From Caprimulgus europaeus (lineage: Eukaryota > Chordata > Aves > Caprimulgiformes > Caprimulgidae), in NCBI GenBank assembly GCA_907165065.1, contig OU015538.1, positions 18,243,165 to 18,307,164 of the forward strand: DNA of 64,000 nucleotides, read 5' to 3'. Below, piece after piece: positions 27,055 through 39,042 of the stretch. Made by a program: the position numbers and the translations under genes. The notes beneath the pieces were generated by a model. It saw only the letters and a list, made by a program, of their open reading frames with translations. It did no database searches and was not told the DNA's origin. Numbering within the stretch: the first letter of the stretch is position 1; every line of letters begins with the position of its first letter.

Positions 27055-27196
27055 ATGGATAATGTGGATAGAAAATTGTCTGGACCACTGGGCTCCAAAG
27101 TTTATGACCAGAACTGCAAACTCCAGCTGCCAGCTGATTGCTTGAAGTATCCCTTAGGAATCTACACTGGGACCAGTACAGCTTAAGATTAAGAAC

Positions 27197-27382
27197 ATGG
27201 ATGTTGGGAGGGAGTCTCCTCTCAGAAACTTTGTGGATGATATCAGCTTGGAGGGAGTGGTTGATATGATGGAAGGTAGGACTGCTGTTCAGAAGGACTA
27301 TGATAAGCTGGAGAGAAGGGTTGACCAGCCTCATAAATTGCAAAAAGGGCAAATGCAAAGTCCTACCTCAGCTATGGAGTAA
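27197..27382 (+). pseudogene. remnant of CR1 reverse transcriptase, active-site segment
   Basis: A 61-codon frame inside the plus-strand CR1 fragment keeps the residues around the RT metal-binding box. The second residue of the box is Val where CR1 elements usually have Ala; the two Asp residues are present. It is followed by an EGVVDMMEGRTAVQKDYDKLE stretch typical of the region after the catalytic box, and ends at a stop within the element. Upstream and downstream RT sequence is in other frames. It is a dead relic. Confidence 0.75.
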
Positions 27383-27654
27383 CCACGTGCAACATTATAG
27401 GCTAGAAGCTGTAGGTGAAAACCAGAAAAGTACCTAGAGGTCTTAGTGTACAAGTTGAAACAAGAGCCAGCAGTGTGCACTTGAAGTAGAAACGGCCAAC
27501 TGCATGCTGCATTAGCAAAGGTGGCAGAGAAGGGCGAGGCAGGTGTTTCTTCTCCTCTGCTCAGCTGTGGTAAGACCAGTTCTGGGGTGCTGTGTGCACT
27601 TGTGGGCTCCCCAATACATAAGAGACATAGGCATTCTGGACTGAGTCCAGCAGA

Positions 27655-27706
27655 AGTCATCAAGATGGTCCGGGGCTTGAAGTCATCAAGATGGTCCGGG
27701 GCTTGA
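27655..27706. repeat. perfect 26-bp tandem duplication
   Basis: Positions 27655-27680 are repeated exactly at 27681-27706 (unit begins AGTCATCAAGATGG and ends CCGGGGCTTGA). The duplication lies within the decayed CR1 copy. Perfect identity inside an otherwise diverged element implies it arose long after insertion, or that it is an assembly artefact. Confidence 0.97.
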
Positions 27707-28133
27707 AGCACACGGTACATAAGAGGAGGCTGGGCTAATTTGGTTTGGTCAGCCTTAAGAGAAGAAGCAAAAGAGAACATCTCTGACATCATAATTTAGG
27801 TATTTTGCTCTTTTGTAATACCTGGTTCGAAATAACTAACAGACATTTATAAATTGAGCTTTGTAAACAGAGAACCACAACAGCCTTTGGGCAATTTGGT
27901 GTCATTTAAAGGCAAAAATAACAAACCATATTTGGAAAATGATCAAACCAAATCAAGCCTAAAGAGACAAAGTACTCAAATCCCATTAAAATTCAGTGCA
28001 CCCTTATTTCAGTCACACAAACAAGTTTTCTTGTTCTTAAAATTAAAGTTAATTAACATTTGTTTGCTTGTTTGCTTTCAATTTAAAATAATGATGCAGA
28101 AGTTAATTCTCTGCTGTCTAATGTTTGAGCCTT

Positions 28134-28148
28134 ACACACACACACACA
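28134..28148. repeat. (CA)n microsatellite
   Basis: About seven CA units followed by an A run. Confidence 0.85.
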
Positions 28149-31100
28149 AAAAAATTCTCATTTTTACCAAGATTGTCTGGTAATGATTCTGATCAGAGAA
28201 TTACATTATGGTTTCATTAACTTCATTACACAATTAGAGTTTGTTTAGATAAAGGTGTAGGTTGCCATAGCTTTTTTAGGGCTATTTTTTGTTGGAAAAA
28301 CAAAGGTGCTGAATTGTTCTGTTCAGCACAGTCACTGTTCAACAAAGTCACTGTTAAGCATAGTTCAATGCTTTCAATGACTTGAAACTGTTTGAAAAAA
28401 CCCACATAATTACAGAGGACTCAACCTCTCTTTAGGATGAGTTAGCATACTACTCTGTCAATAAGGCAATAATAATAATAACTTGAAAAAGTAGCAAAAC
28501 AATTTCAATATCATGATAAATGTTTCAGATAAATTGCTAGCTTACGCATCGACCTTGCTGAGCGCTTTCATGGGAATGTAGGATGATTATATCCAACTTG
28601 TCAGACAAAACAATAGCTTATGATCTTAAAAAATTGCCTCAGCATAATTGTAAAAAATGGACAAAAAAAGACAATGAATGCAAGTAGCTGTTCAGGTCAT
28701 GTCTTTATTAATAGCATGTCATTAAGCAAACTAAAAAGCGTTAACTGTGCCATATTTAGAGATTAAGCGGGAGCAGAACCTCATTAGCTCTAACAGGAAA
28801 TCTCAGTCAGATGATAGTAGGGCTGGGAGCACTTCACTAAGTACATCTGTATAGTCCATCCTTATTAAAGGGTCATGTAGAGAAAAAAGGCACCTTAAAT
28901 ACTACAATATATTGGGTTGGCTCAGAGCCTTGTAGAGGGACTAGAGAGCTCCTATCCTCCAAGCACCCGTTTGCCTGTCTGACTTGAAAATGCCTGATGT
29001 TTAGAGGTTAGAGGAAACGATTTGTCCGAGGTGAACCCAGACTGCTCAAGAGAATAACTTCTGTGTGAAACAACCTTAGTGGCCTCTCTGGATTTAGTAA
29101 TAGATATGTGTCCTCATCTTCACATCTGCCTGCCCTCCCTCCCCACCTTTTAGTTTTATCTTCTTCCAGCTTCTCTCTATATTTTGTTTCTTACCTCGGC
29201 TGTGTGTGGACAGCCTTTGCATTCCTCTCAGGAAGATGTGCTTTCCCTAACAATTTGCTGTGTGGGCAGTTTTCAGCTAGTGGGGCCAGCCAGGTCCTTG
29301 CCCAAGATGAAGGGGAGTGAAAGGCTGTAATTAAAGAGCCCCACGTATAATGATGATGAATAACTGATGACGAGCAGATGATGAAAAGGAGTAGGAGTAG
29401 TTGAAGCAAGTTAACTATTTTCTCCTGCAGCACTCTGGACTGAGGTTTCCAAGGGGCAGAGTGCCAATTGAGCCAGTCACACTCATGGTTGTGATATAAC
29501 TACATAGCCCACTGTAAAAAGGGTTAACTGCTGCCAGAAGTAACAGAAATTTTTTATTTTATCATTTCTTGCCCGGGCCAAATTTGAACTGGTATTTATT
29601 GAAGACCCTTAAAGCATTAAAACAAAGGCAGCCATCACTGAAATTTAATCCTACCAAAAAACTCCAAGATAAATTAATTACGAGTAGGGGAAAAATAGTT
29701 GAGTTGCAGGAGAGGGTTGTCGTACCTGAACACTACTCACTGCATATGCAGAAAGTATTAAATTCAGTGCTGAAATTTATTTTTTCCCCACAGTAACAGA
29801 AGCATATTAGGAGTGATTGAAGACACTGATAATTCACTGCACCATTTCTGTGAAATTATTCTTTTGTAGCCTTGTAAATATGGTGTTGCTATTGCTTGCA
29901 ACAAGCACAGGCTTTGTGGTAAGACAACAACATAAGCCTTAGGACCTGTTGGACTTTGTCTGGACTTGACTTGCCCTGTTTGTGCTCTGTTTTAACTTTA
30001 GCTGTAAGAACTGCCTGACATACAAGTGCTACTACCTATTTTGTTTTTGCTTTTGTACAGTTGTCTGGTGTGTGTCTATAGATATACATATATACACGCT
30101 TATATATTGTTCTATATATTTCTGTAAAGTAGCTAGGAAAAGGAAGTAGTTTTTCTGTGCAGAATGAACTGCCTATGACCCTGGAAGAAAAATGCAGCAG
30201 AAAAGAGTACAGGCAAGAGAAAACAGCAGGGGCTTTGAACCTACAGGCACAGGATGATATCAAAGGCCTGAGAACTATAAATAACTCACCAGTAGATGAT
30301 TGTTGTTAAAGGGAACAAGCCTGGGACCTCAGTAAAACCAGTTTTAAGGGTAGGTAACAAAGAGAAGAAAGAAGAGATGTCTAACATGCATGAAAACACA
30401 CCGAATACAGTACTTTTGAACATAGCATGTACTTGCAAACCAGTGAAGAATGAACATGTGAGCAAGCATGTACAAAAGACCTCAAGTAGTGCGGGGGTGA
30501 GAAGAAATAAAACATGGGTACAGGTAGACACAGCGCTGTAGAAGAGCACTGATTTTAGAACATTTGCATAGATATTTTAGCCTAATACATTTTTATTGCA
30601 ACTGGACTAATTCTTTAGACTGTTAAGACTTCAGTTAAAGTAGAATTAATTTTTTGGCTTTGCATATAAAGTGTTTTCTTTTTGCTTATATCAGGATTTT
30701 GAGTGCAAGAAGCAACAAGATTTTAAGCACAACACATTACAGACTGGTGGGAATTTGTGCAACCTACACTGTAATTTTGAAGAAGTAAATTGCTACCAGT
30801 GTTCAGGACAGTTTTTGAACAAAGAAGCACCTATGACTAGGAAAAACAACCAAATTTCTAGAAGGATTCAGTTTCTCAGTTGACCACATGGAGGTCAAGC
30901 TACCCAACTCCTGCACAAGGCTATGAAAACTAGCAGGTTACCAGCCATTTTTCCCTAGAAGAGAACGCAGTATCAGCCATCGTGATCTATTTTATAGCCC
31001 AGAAACACTGCATTCTGTCATACAGTTGAAATTTTTATACATGTAAGTAGCTGATCACTTTGAGAAGTGTGAATTTCAGTAAAGCTCCACCCCTCAAAGT

Positions 31101-34100
31101 GTAAACATATAATTTAAACATTTTTTAATAGCTGGTTTAACTTCACTGCAGGTATATACTGCCCATAAAGACAAGGAAAATGTAAATATTTGTAAGCTGA
31201 AATACTGAACTGCTTAATTTATTTCATAATGGCATATTTTACTTCAGCAATGTCTGACTACAGATTATCCTGCCTATAAATAAAGTCATTAGATTGTCCA
31301 CGGAGCCTTCCAAACATGTGTCTATAATCAGCAGTGTTATAATCCTAACACTTTCTGTATTGGTAGTGTGATCTATACAAACACGAATACAATAGTAGAG
31401 GGATTTTAAAAGTCAAATAAATGTCACTGGAGTGCAGTAGTAAATGTGTCCAAGGAACGTGCTACCTTAATTGAAAATTCAAATTACTGAGCATTGCTGC
31501 TTTTCAATAAAACATTCAGTGCTGTTGAATGAAAAATCAATAGCTGCTTTATAGTGCATTTTTCTTAAGCAGTAGGCAAGCACTCGATTCCCCTTCAGAA
31601 GATTTTTATTCTTCTATCTTTAGTATTTACATCTCTTCCTCTTTCTCTTTCTCTCTCCACAAGAGAACAGTATTCAGTTTCTTTTGTAAACCAAAACATA
31701 GTTCACTGGTAAAAACCTGAACAAGTGGTATTCAAATTTGTTAATTACTGTTATAGTTTAAAGCCATTACAAAGTCAGGTGCCTGGATACTTCTTTTTTT
31801 CCTGAGTGAACACTTCATTTAAACTGTCTACTGAGATTTTAGGAAATACTCTTGTTCTCATTTGGATAGGATAGGATTTAATTTTAAGGCAGGAGCTTTG
31901 ACCTTTTTGTAGGATAATTTGAGATTTGTCTTTGTTATTCAGAGAAAAAAATATGCTGGAACAAATATGTCAAAGTTCAGCTGGAAATGGTAAAAATGTG
32001 CTGGAGATTTGTAGGTTGAAAGGAAATTGTAGGTATGTATTAAAGCAGACATCTTTGTGGTATATGAAGTTCTTGGAGAAGTTTCTCCATGATGCTTGAT
32101 AGAGCTGGAATGTACCCCTATTGCTTTTGGTCTTTGGCCTGTGCATTTGATAGCCTTCCACATGGGTAAGCTCTAGCATGAAAGCACCAGTTCTTTGTGT
32201 CACTTTGCCCTTTCTATTTTCACTTGCTTCTTCCAGGAGGTAGCACAGAAACCCCATTAGTGTTCTGCTGCACACAAAACAGAAATGCTACCTTCTCTTC
32301 TTGCACCTGCTGCCTTCATTTCCTGTGTACTTGTGAGACAGTGACAGTGATGCTTTATACCAACTAAATCTGCAGCTTTGAGGCTTTGTGAAAGGCCATA
32401 CCACACTTCAGTTGTTTCTGCCCCAGCTCTGTGCCAGCAAGTGCTCTCATTTCCAGTGTGGAATCTATTGCAATAATCTGTACCATAGTGATGAGAAAAA
32501 AATCATCAGATTTGCCATACAACCCGTGGCAAGAAAAGCCATCATGTTGCATGCTGTTATACACACAGGTTGTTGTGAGGTTTGAGTCAAAATTATATTA
32601 ATCTTTGAGGATAGGTATGTAATAGGTCGTTAAAGTCCAGCATGTATATCACAGATATTGATTATAGCTGGTATTTGAATACATCGTGTCACTACATATG
32701 ACGTAGCCTGAAGTTTTGTATATATTGCACATTCTCAAAGCTTTTAGAATTAATTCTGAGCATCCACCGTTTTCCAAAAGAGGAGAGAGCAAAGACACTA
32801 AGTGTTACTTAGAGTATAAGGTCCCAGGGCAATGTGCCTTGCTAAAAGACCAGGAATGAGCTTTAATTTAAGTTTGCAGATCAAAATAATTCCTTGGAAC
32901 ATTGATGAAAATTGTGTGTGCCAGTATAGACTCATTTGTTTAAATGGAACTTGTCCTTTCGTAGCATTTCACTGATGTGACTTAGCAACAAGGATCATTA
33001 GCCTCTAAGCTAAAAATGACAAAAAGAGCCAGATCAAAGTATGCATTACAGCAGGAAAACCACTGCTGATGCATGTGCTGAAAGTACTTTTGCTTTTCCC
33101 TGTTTCAGATTGCCTCTTTATCTCAGCCTTGCCATTGACCCCCACACTATAAGCAGCTGTCTTTTTTTTTATTATTATTATTCCCCCTGCAATTTATCAA
33201 ATTAACAGATGCTTGTTGAGAAGCATGTGCAGACTTAGAAAAATACCAAAATGTTGTCAAGATGTAGAGACTGGGTGTGTGGACTGATGCTGAAATTCTC
33301 CTATGTGTAGTAAATCATGAAGAAACTATGACTGGTCACCCAGACACAGAACCTGATCTGTATTTGTGGTAACAGATGTAAATTCTGGAAGCTTTTTCAT
33401 ATCTTATACAGTTTGTTTTCAACTAGCTAAAAATGGGAGCTTGGTTGTCTCATCAGTGAAAGTCGATGATTGATGAAAGAACCAAGTCTCTGTTACTTTA
33501 CTGCATAGAATTACTGTCCTTAAGTGACTTCTGACTTCTTTAGTCAACAGATGATGCTTTTCTGTTTGTTCTGAGCATATCCACTAGTGGTAAATAGAGA
33601 CCAGTCTGCCTCTCCATCCACATCTACCTTGCCTTTACACCAGAGATGGCTTTCAGCATGTTATGTGTTGTCAATGTTATATCCTGGTTTGGTGCACGGC
33701 TCTTTGGACACTTCTGTGTCGTGGTACCTTTCTGGTTGAAGTATAGGAGTCAGAACAAGTTCCTGTTACTGGGCTTCCTACAGCCTTGGTAAGTGTCCCA
33801 CCATCTGACTATTGATCATCCTGGTTTAAGGGTTGTGTTTATAGCAAAAGACAGGCACCATCTGCAACATCCCGCAGTTCTAGTCCACTGCTAGCCCCAT
33901 TTGAGGACTTGGCTTGTGTGCAGTCTGGCTTCTTTGGAGTCCCTCTGCTTGGTGTCCATCACACAGGAAGAGGAATTTGGGATGGGGAGGGGGCAGAAGG
34001 GAGGAAAATGGTGAAGGGCTTGGTCTTGCTGTGACATGCATGAAACTGGAATGTAACTGGAACATCATCTGAGATCTGGGAACTGTTCTAGCATCCCATA

Positions 34101-37100
34101 GTACAAACAGAACATGGCTCTCCTTTTCTCTGTAGTTCATTTCATTTCATTTCAGAATGTGTGAAAAATAGTTATTTAGAAAAGCAGCATGTGAATGGAA
34201 GATTTTCTAGCTGATCCAGTCTCACAATGTTTAATAGTCATGGTTTGGACATTGAAATATTATCCTTTCTTCCCACCCTTCCCCCTGCCCCCAAGAATAT
34301 CTGGGGGTTTTTTAAGAGCAAAAAATTAATAGTAGAAATGCATGTAGAAAGTAATTTACCAGCATTTGCATAAAGCCAGAAAAGATAAGCAACTGAAAAA
34401 ATAGTAGGGTAAAAGTGAAAGATGAGTAAAATCCCAGTTTAATTCTGAGTGTGTCTTGTTAACAAAATGAGTCATAGATGATGATGTCTGGAGGGCTGTA
34501 GAATTAATGAGTCATCTTTGAACTTGGCTTGACCTTGAAGAATTTCACTGAAGTCAATGACTTTGTAAATAAGTTTAGTCAATATGTCTTTAGTCTTTTT
34601 CAAATGAAAGTCATAGACATATTGCTGTGAAATAGCAATAGATGCCAAATTAATAGTAATGCCAACCCTTCTTACTGAAGGATTTAGAAAGCTCTGAGAA
34701 GTAAAAGCTTACTAAAAAGGAAAAAAAAAAATAATGAAGTAATAATAGAAATTGAAATAAACATTTTATTGATGTTCCTTTTAAGACAAAGGAACAAAAA
34801 ATGTTAAGATTTCCTACGGTTTTTTCCCTAAGTTCCTAAAACTCAGATTTTTTAGGGTTTTTTTTCTCTATTGTGCTGTAGTTTTTCACTATTTGTGATG
34901 TCTGTATCAAACAGGGTAACTGAGAAATGTTTAAAAAAATCAAATTGGTAAGAACATGTTTCCCCAGAGTGACATAAATCCTAGCATTTGAATGCTGTAT
35001 TCTGTTACCTTACCCTAAGCAGGAGAATGAATGGCTGTTGCTAATGCATAATCTTATTCTTAAACAATGCTGAACGGCTTCTTCAAAATTAATTTCAGGC
35101 TAGACAAATGATATTGAGGAGCCAAGCCAACCCCCCCATGACCTCTCCTGGAGGCCGTTTCCAAACTGCCACTGCTCCTGCTTGTAAAGCAAGTCATGGG
35201 ATCTGTCAGAGAGCAAGCCAAATAGCCGAGGCAGAAAGCCAGATTCAGCTGCTGGAGGCATTCCAGATTTTGCTGTCTCTGTCAGATGTTTACTGATAAT
35301 CTTCCATGTGCGGATATGAGGCTTCAAGAAGGAATTTCTGCCATATCAAAGACAGCCAAGTATGATGTTTCAGAATATCACCTTGGGTTAGATGCCTTTC
35401 AAATCCCGTGTTCTTATAAAGCGCTCTCATAGCAGACTGAAGCAGAGGGACAAAGTAGAAGCACCACTGATGAGTATTACTGGTGTGGATTCTGAGATAC
35501 ACCTAAACTCAGCAACTCAGATAGGACTAAATGGGCTCTTTAAGTTGTGGTGCTTTCTAAATCTTATGGAACAGATTCATATCTGCTTATGTCCTTATTT
35601 TCTACTCTAGAACAAATACATGCATAGAAATGGTAAGAAAGGAGTCTTAATAGTTCTTTTTCCCCATTGTCCTGAATACCACAGGATGAGCAACAGAAAG
35701 AAGGGGCAATACTGAATACCATGTAAACCTTTCGCATTTCAGAGAAGGGAAGTGATCTGATACACCAAAATTTTTCCTCCTTCTATTAAACAATGTTGGT
35801 TTGGTTTGTTTTTTTTTTTCTATCCAAGCATATGAGGCATTATAGCTGACTTTAGGACATACACATGGTTGTGGTCTGCCTGATTTCAAAATAAACAGAA
35901 CAAAATGTACTAAAATGCATTAAGTATTAACATCAGAGGGTAGCCCAGCAGACCACATGCAGCTTTTAATTAGACACATGCAATTCTGTTTGAGCTGGTT
36001 GGCTTACACAGAGTTAAATGAGAACAGAGTTTGACCTTCTCTGACTGGAGAGTGCTAAATGCTGTAGCACTCAAGACAGTGTAATACAAGACACATTGCT
36101 AACCTTCCCATTGTATATAGTCCATTGTGGCTGTTGCCAACTGGATCAAATGAACATTTGGAAAGGTGTGTTAAATAGTAGCCAGATCCCATTCTCTCTT
36201 AATTATGCAGCTTTCACCACTATGCAGTACTAAATCATCCTTGCCCAGGGGTAGTATAATTACTGCTGAATGGCCTAATGCTGAATAACTTAATATACTA
36301 CAGGCAGTAATTATTCCCAGAATGTGTCTGTTCCACTTTGCCTATTTACTTGTGTTCTTCAGAAAAAATTATTCCATGACTTAAATACTCTTTAGGGCAG
36401 TTCTGGTCCTTGCCTGGAATATATTGGTCACAAGCTCAGCCCTTTGAGAGTAAGCTAAAAGACTTCCTTAGAAGTCCAGTGGTAATGGAATAAATATCCT
36501 CAGTAGCTCTGAAGAACATATTTTTAATTCTGTCATGGTTGTGCTATTCATTTTCATTTATTCTCTACTGCCAACCCATGTATTTTGAATTGCTCAAAAT
36601 TCTTTCTTCCTGATTTGAAAGAAAAGCTAAATTTACAAACACCAATAACCTAAGTTCCATTTTATCTTTAATATTTTAATAACCTGTTATAGGTTACATT
36701 TGCAACTGGAGAATTTTCATCAGATCCAATGCAGGATACTGCCCCATTTCTTTCAGGTACATAGTCCCTGTCCTCACCTAGTTTGTGTCTGGTGTGAATG
36801 GGAACAGTTCCTTGCTATTATCCACCTCTTTCCTCTTACTGCTTTTATTACTTTGGTGTTGAATAGTATAGTGATACTGGTTGTAGAGAGTTTGATGTAA
36901 AGTTTGGGAGCAATATGTTGCCATTTCTGCATTTCCAGACTTTTCACTGATGTGTCTAAAGGGTTTTCAAAAAGTATATCCCACAAATGCTGCTGTGGGA
37001 ACATTTCCTCCAGATAAGGGGTGTTAGCATTGGACAGTGGGATTAACGTTAACTCTTTTTGCAACTGAATGTGTTTCAAAACTCTAACTTATTATTTAAT

Positions 37101-37432
37101 GTAATTTTAATTATTTAAAATTGCATCACAGTGAAGTGATTTTGAAAAATTTACCTACGTTGCATGGGAAATGTTCAGTTTTGGGTTGTAAACATATAGT
37201 GTCAAACGATCAGGTTTTATTTGCCTGATAGACTGGCCTCAGTGTTGAATGCTATTTATCTTGAGATATAACTTTTGGGTCTCATAGTGATTTGACAATT
37301 AAATTTTGTTTAAATTTGTTTACTAGTGTCTGGCTTTAAGGTGTGGAAGATACCTAACTGAAAGGAAAGACTGGGAATGCAGCCCCTGTGATCTTAGTAC
37401 TGTATATTTGCCCAAGGTGCAAAGCTTTTCAT

Positions 37433-37452
37433 ATATATATGATCATATATAT
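37433..37452. repeat. 20-bp perfect palindrome centred on GATC
   Basis: ATATATAT-GATC-ATATATAT reads identically on both strands. A further ATATGATC follows at 37449-37456. It is an AT-rich palindrome able to extrude as a cruciform; no protein-binding role is implied. Confidence 0.95.
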
Positions 37453-37928
37453 GATCCCAGACTGCATTTCTGTGCATATTTAAATGCTGCACCAAACAGT
37501 TAAACTCCCGAGAATAAGTGGGGAATGGAATGTATTACTTCAGCAGGCAGTCATTCTAAAACATATTTGCTTATAACCTTATCTGAATAAAGGCTGCCCT
37601 GGTTCTGAAATCTATAATGTTATTTCATTACCCTCACATTGAAACACGCATACAAATCTGACAAGCAGTAAATTCATTGGCTGAAAAAGCAACTTCCACT
37701 TTAGCAGCTGTATCTATTTTGGTCTATTGTCTTGGAGGCTATGTCAATGAGCCTCCGTATTCAATATTCAAGTGCTGAAGTTTTTGATTGGAAGCAGACT
37801 AATATTAATCTTCAGTTATCAAAAAGTCTAATTCATAATCTATTTCCCCTAAGTCCTCAATAAAAAGAACATGATTTTTATTTTTTTTTAAGTCTGACAA
37901 AAAGTAATGTTTATTTGCCAAAGAAAGA

Positions 37929-37955
37929 TTTTTTATTTATTTATTTATTTATTTA
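37929..37955. repeat. (TTTA)n microsatellite
   Basis: About six TTTA units in a T-rich context. No retroelement tail was recognised beside it. Confidence 0.92.
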
Positions 37956-38990
37956 GACAAAATTACCACCCCCAGAACAGGATATGAAACTGAAGAACTT
38001 AAGTGTCTGATGTTTGGCATGTGAAAACAAATTCATTCTCTATACCTTGGAGACAAGACCTACCAGATGAAAATCAAATAAACTAATTCGTGTTCAGCAA
38101 AGAACATTTTATATATTATGGCTCTCTGGGCTAATTTCACCCCTTTCCAGCTACTCATTATATAAAACTCCTTAAATCAGTTGGACATAAGGCACTGTAC
38201 AGAGAGCAAGGTCAATGAAACCAGACTCTTTCAGGATATAATGAATGGAGACAGAATTCTCCAAGGGATCTTCTTAATGTGTGTCAGGAGCACAACAGAT
38301 CACAGACTAGTGATTATGAAACGGGCCTGTAGGTTTATTTTCCCCCCCTCCCCACAACTGCTGTTTCCATATTTTCTTCTTGAATATTTCTGAACTGACT
38401 GAATATGAAGGTTTAATAGGAAGTTCTCATTACCAAGCTGCCTCTTCCTGGGGAAAATGTAAATGTGGACACATGGGAAAAATATCAGAAATATGTTCCT
38501 ATTTGGTTAAAAACTGAAATTGATGAGCAGCCATGTAGTATGACTTAGGTTATTCCTTATTTTATGGACATACATTTTTTTAATTTACATCCCTAACTGC
38601 AGAATTCCTTCTCGTAGGCAATCTGAACGTGCAGAAAGAAGTCACCCAGTAACACTCCTGAAACGCTGTTCTAAAGCAAATGTTCAACTAAATTTACCCC
38701 CTGCAAAGCACTTGCCTTTAAAAGTAATGGTTTGATAATCATGGTCTGTAAACAGTTCTGGTAGAGGCTCTCCAACTCCAGGTAAGTCTTTCTGAGATTA
38801 TTTAGAAATACTGGTTTTCATTCTCATTTAGGAATGACTATAATGAAACCTCCATTTGGCATAATTATTTCCCATATCTTAAAGTGATACGCTAAATACA
38901 TTTTGTTAAAACTTTGAGGTCATCTTTACTCTCATTTTACACAAAATCATAGTTGTTCTGTACCATGCCTGTATAGAGAAAGATAGGGGG

Positions 38991-39042
38991 AAAAAACCCA
39001 ACAAAACAAACAAACAAAAAACAAACAAACCCAAACAAAACA
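38991..39042. repeat. (CAAA)n-type A/C-rich tract
   Basis: About 50 bases made of CAAA, CAAAA and CCCAA words on the plus strand. It resembles similar tracts at 12153-12199, 39518-39547 and 43599-43640. Confidence 0.9.

Larger units (their letters stand above)
27055..27790 (+). mobile_element. CR1 LINE fragment, internal RT region, plus strand
   Basis: This is a second, more decayed CR1 copy in the opposite orientation, covering the late part of the reverse transcriptase coding region. Read on the plus strand it carries the segment around the RT active-site box at about 27220-27250 (FVDDISLEGVVD, compared with the F-A-D-D box usual in CR1). This is followed by the downstream block ending in a TCATCAAGATGGTCCGGGGC sequence. 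The reading frame is broken several times. The CR1 3' untranslated end is missing, so the copy is truncated at both ends. It holds an internal 26-bp tandem duplication and a short apparent insertion near 27590. Confidence 0.88.

Noticed and set aside
27331-27792. 153-codon minus-strand open frame
   Set aside because: It lies antisense to the plus-strand CR1 fragment and crosses its tandem duplication; the peptide has no independent resemblance to any family.
29000-29060. Resemblance to the core of a MIR SINE (AGAGGTTAGAGG...GTCCGAGGTGAACCCAGAC)
   Set aside because: Too short and diverged to support by eye; the match could be chance.
30286-30549. 87-codon hydrophobic minus-strand frame ending at a TACTG|GTGAGT donor
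   Set aside because: The opposite strand is open over nearly the same span (30296-30541); hydrophobicity follows from T-rich codons, and no good acceptor was found at its start.
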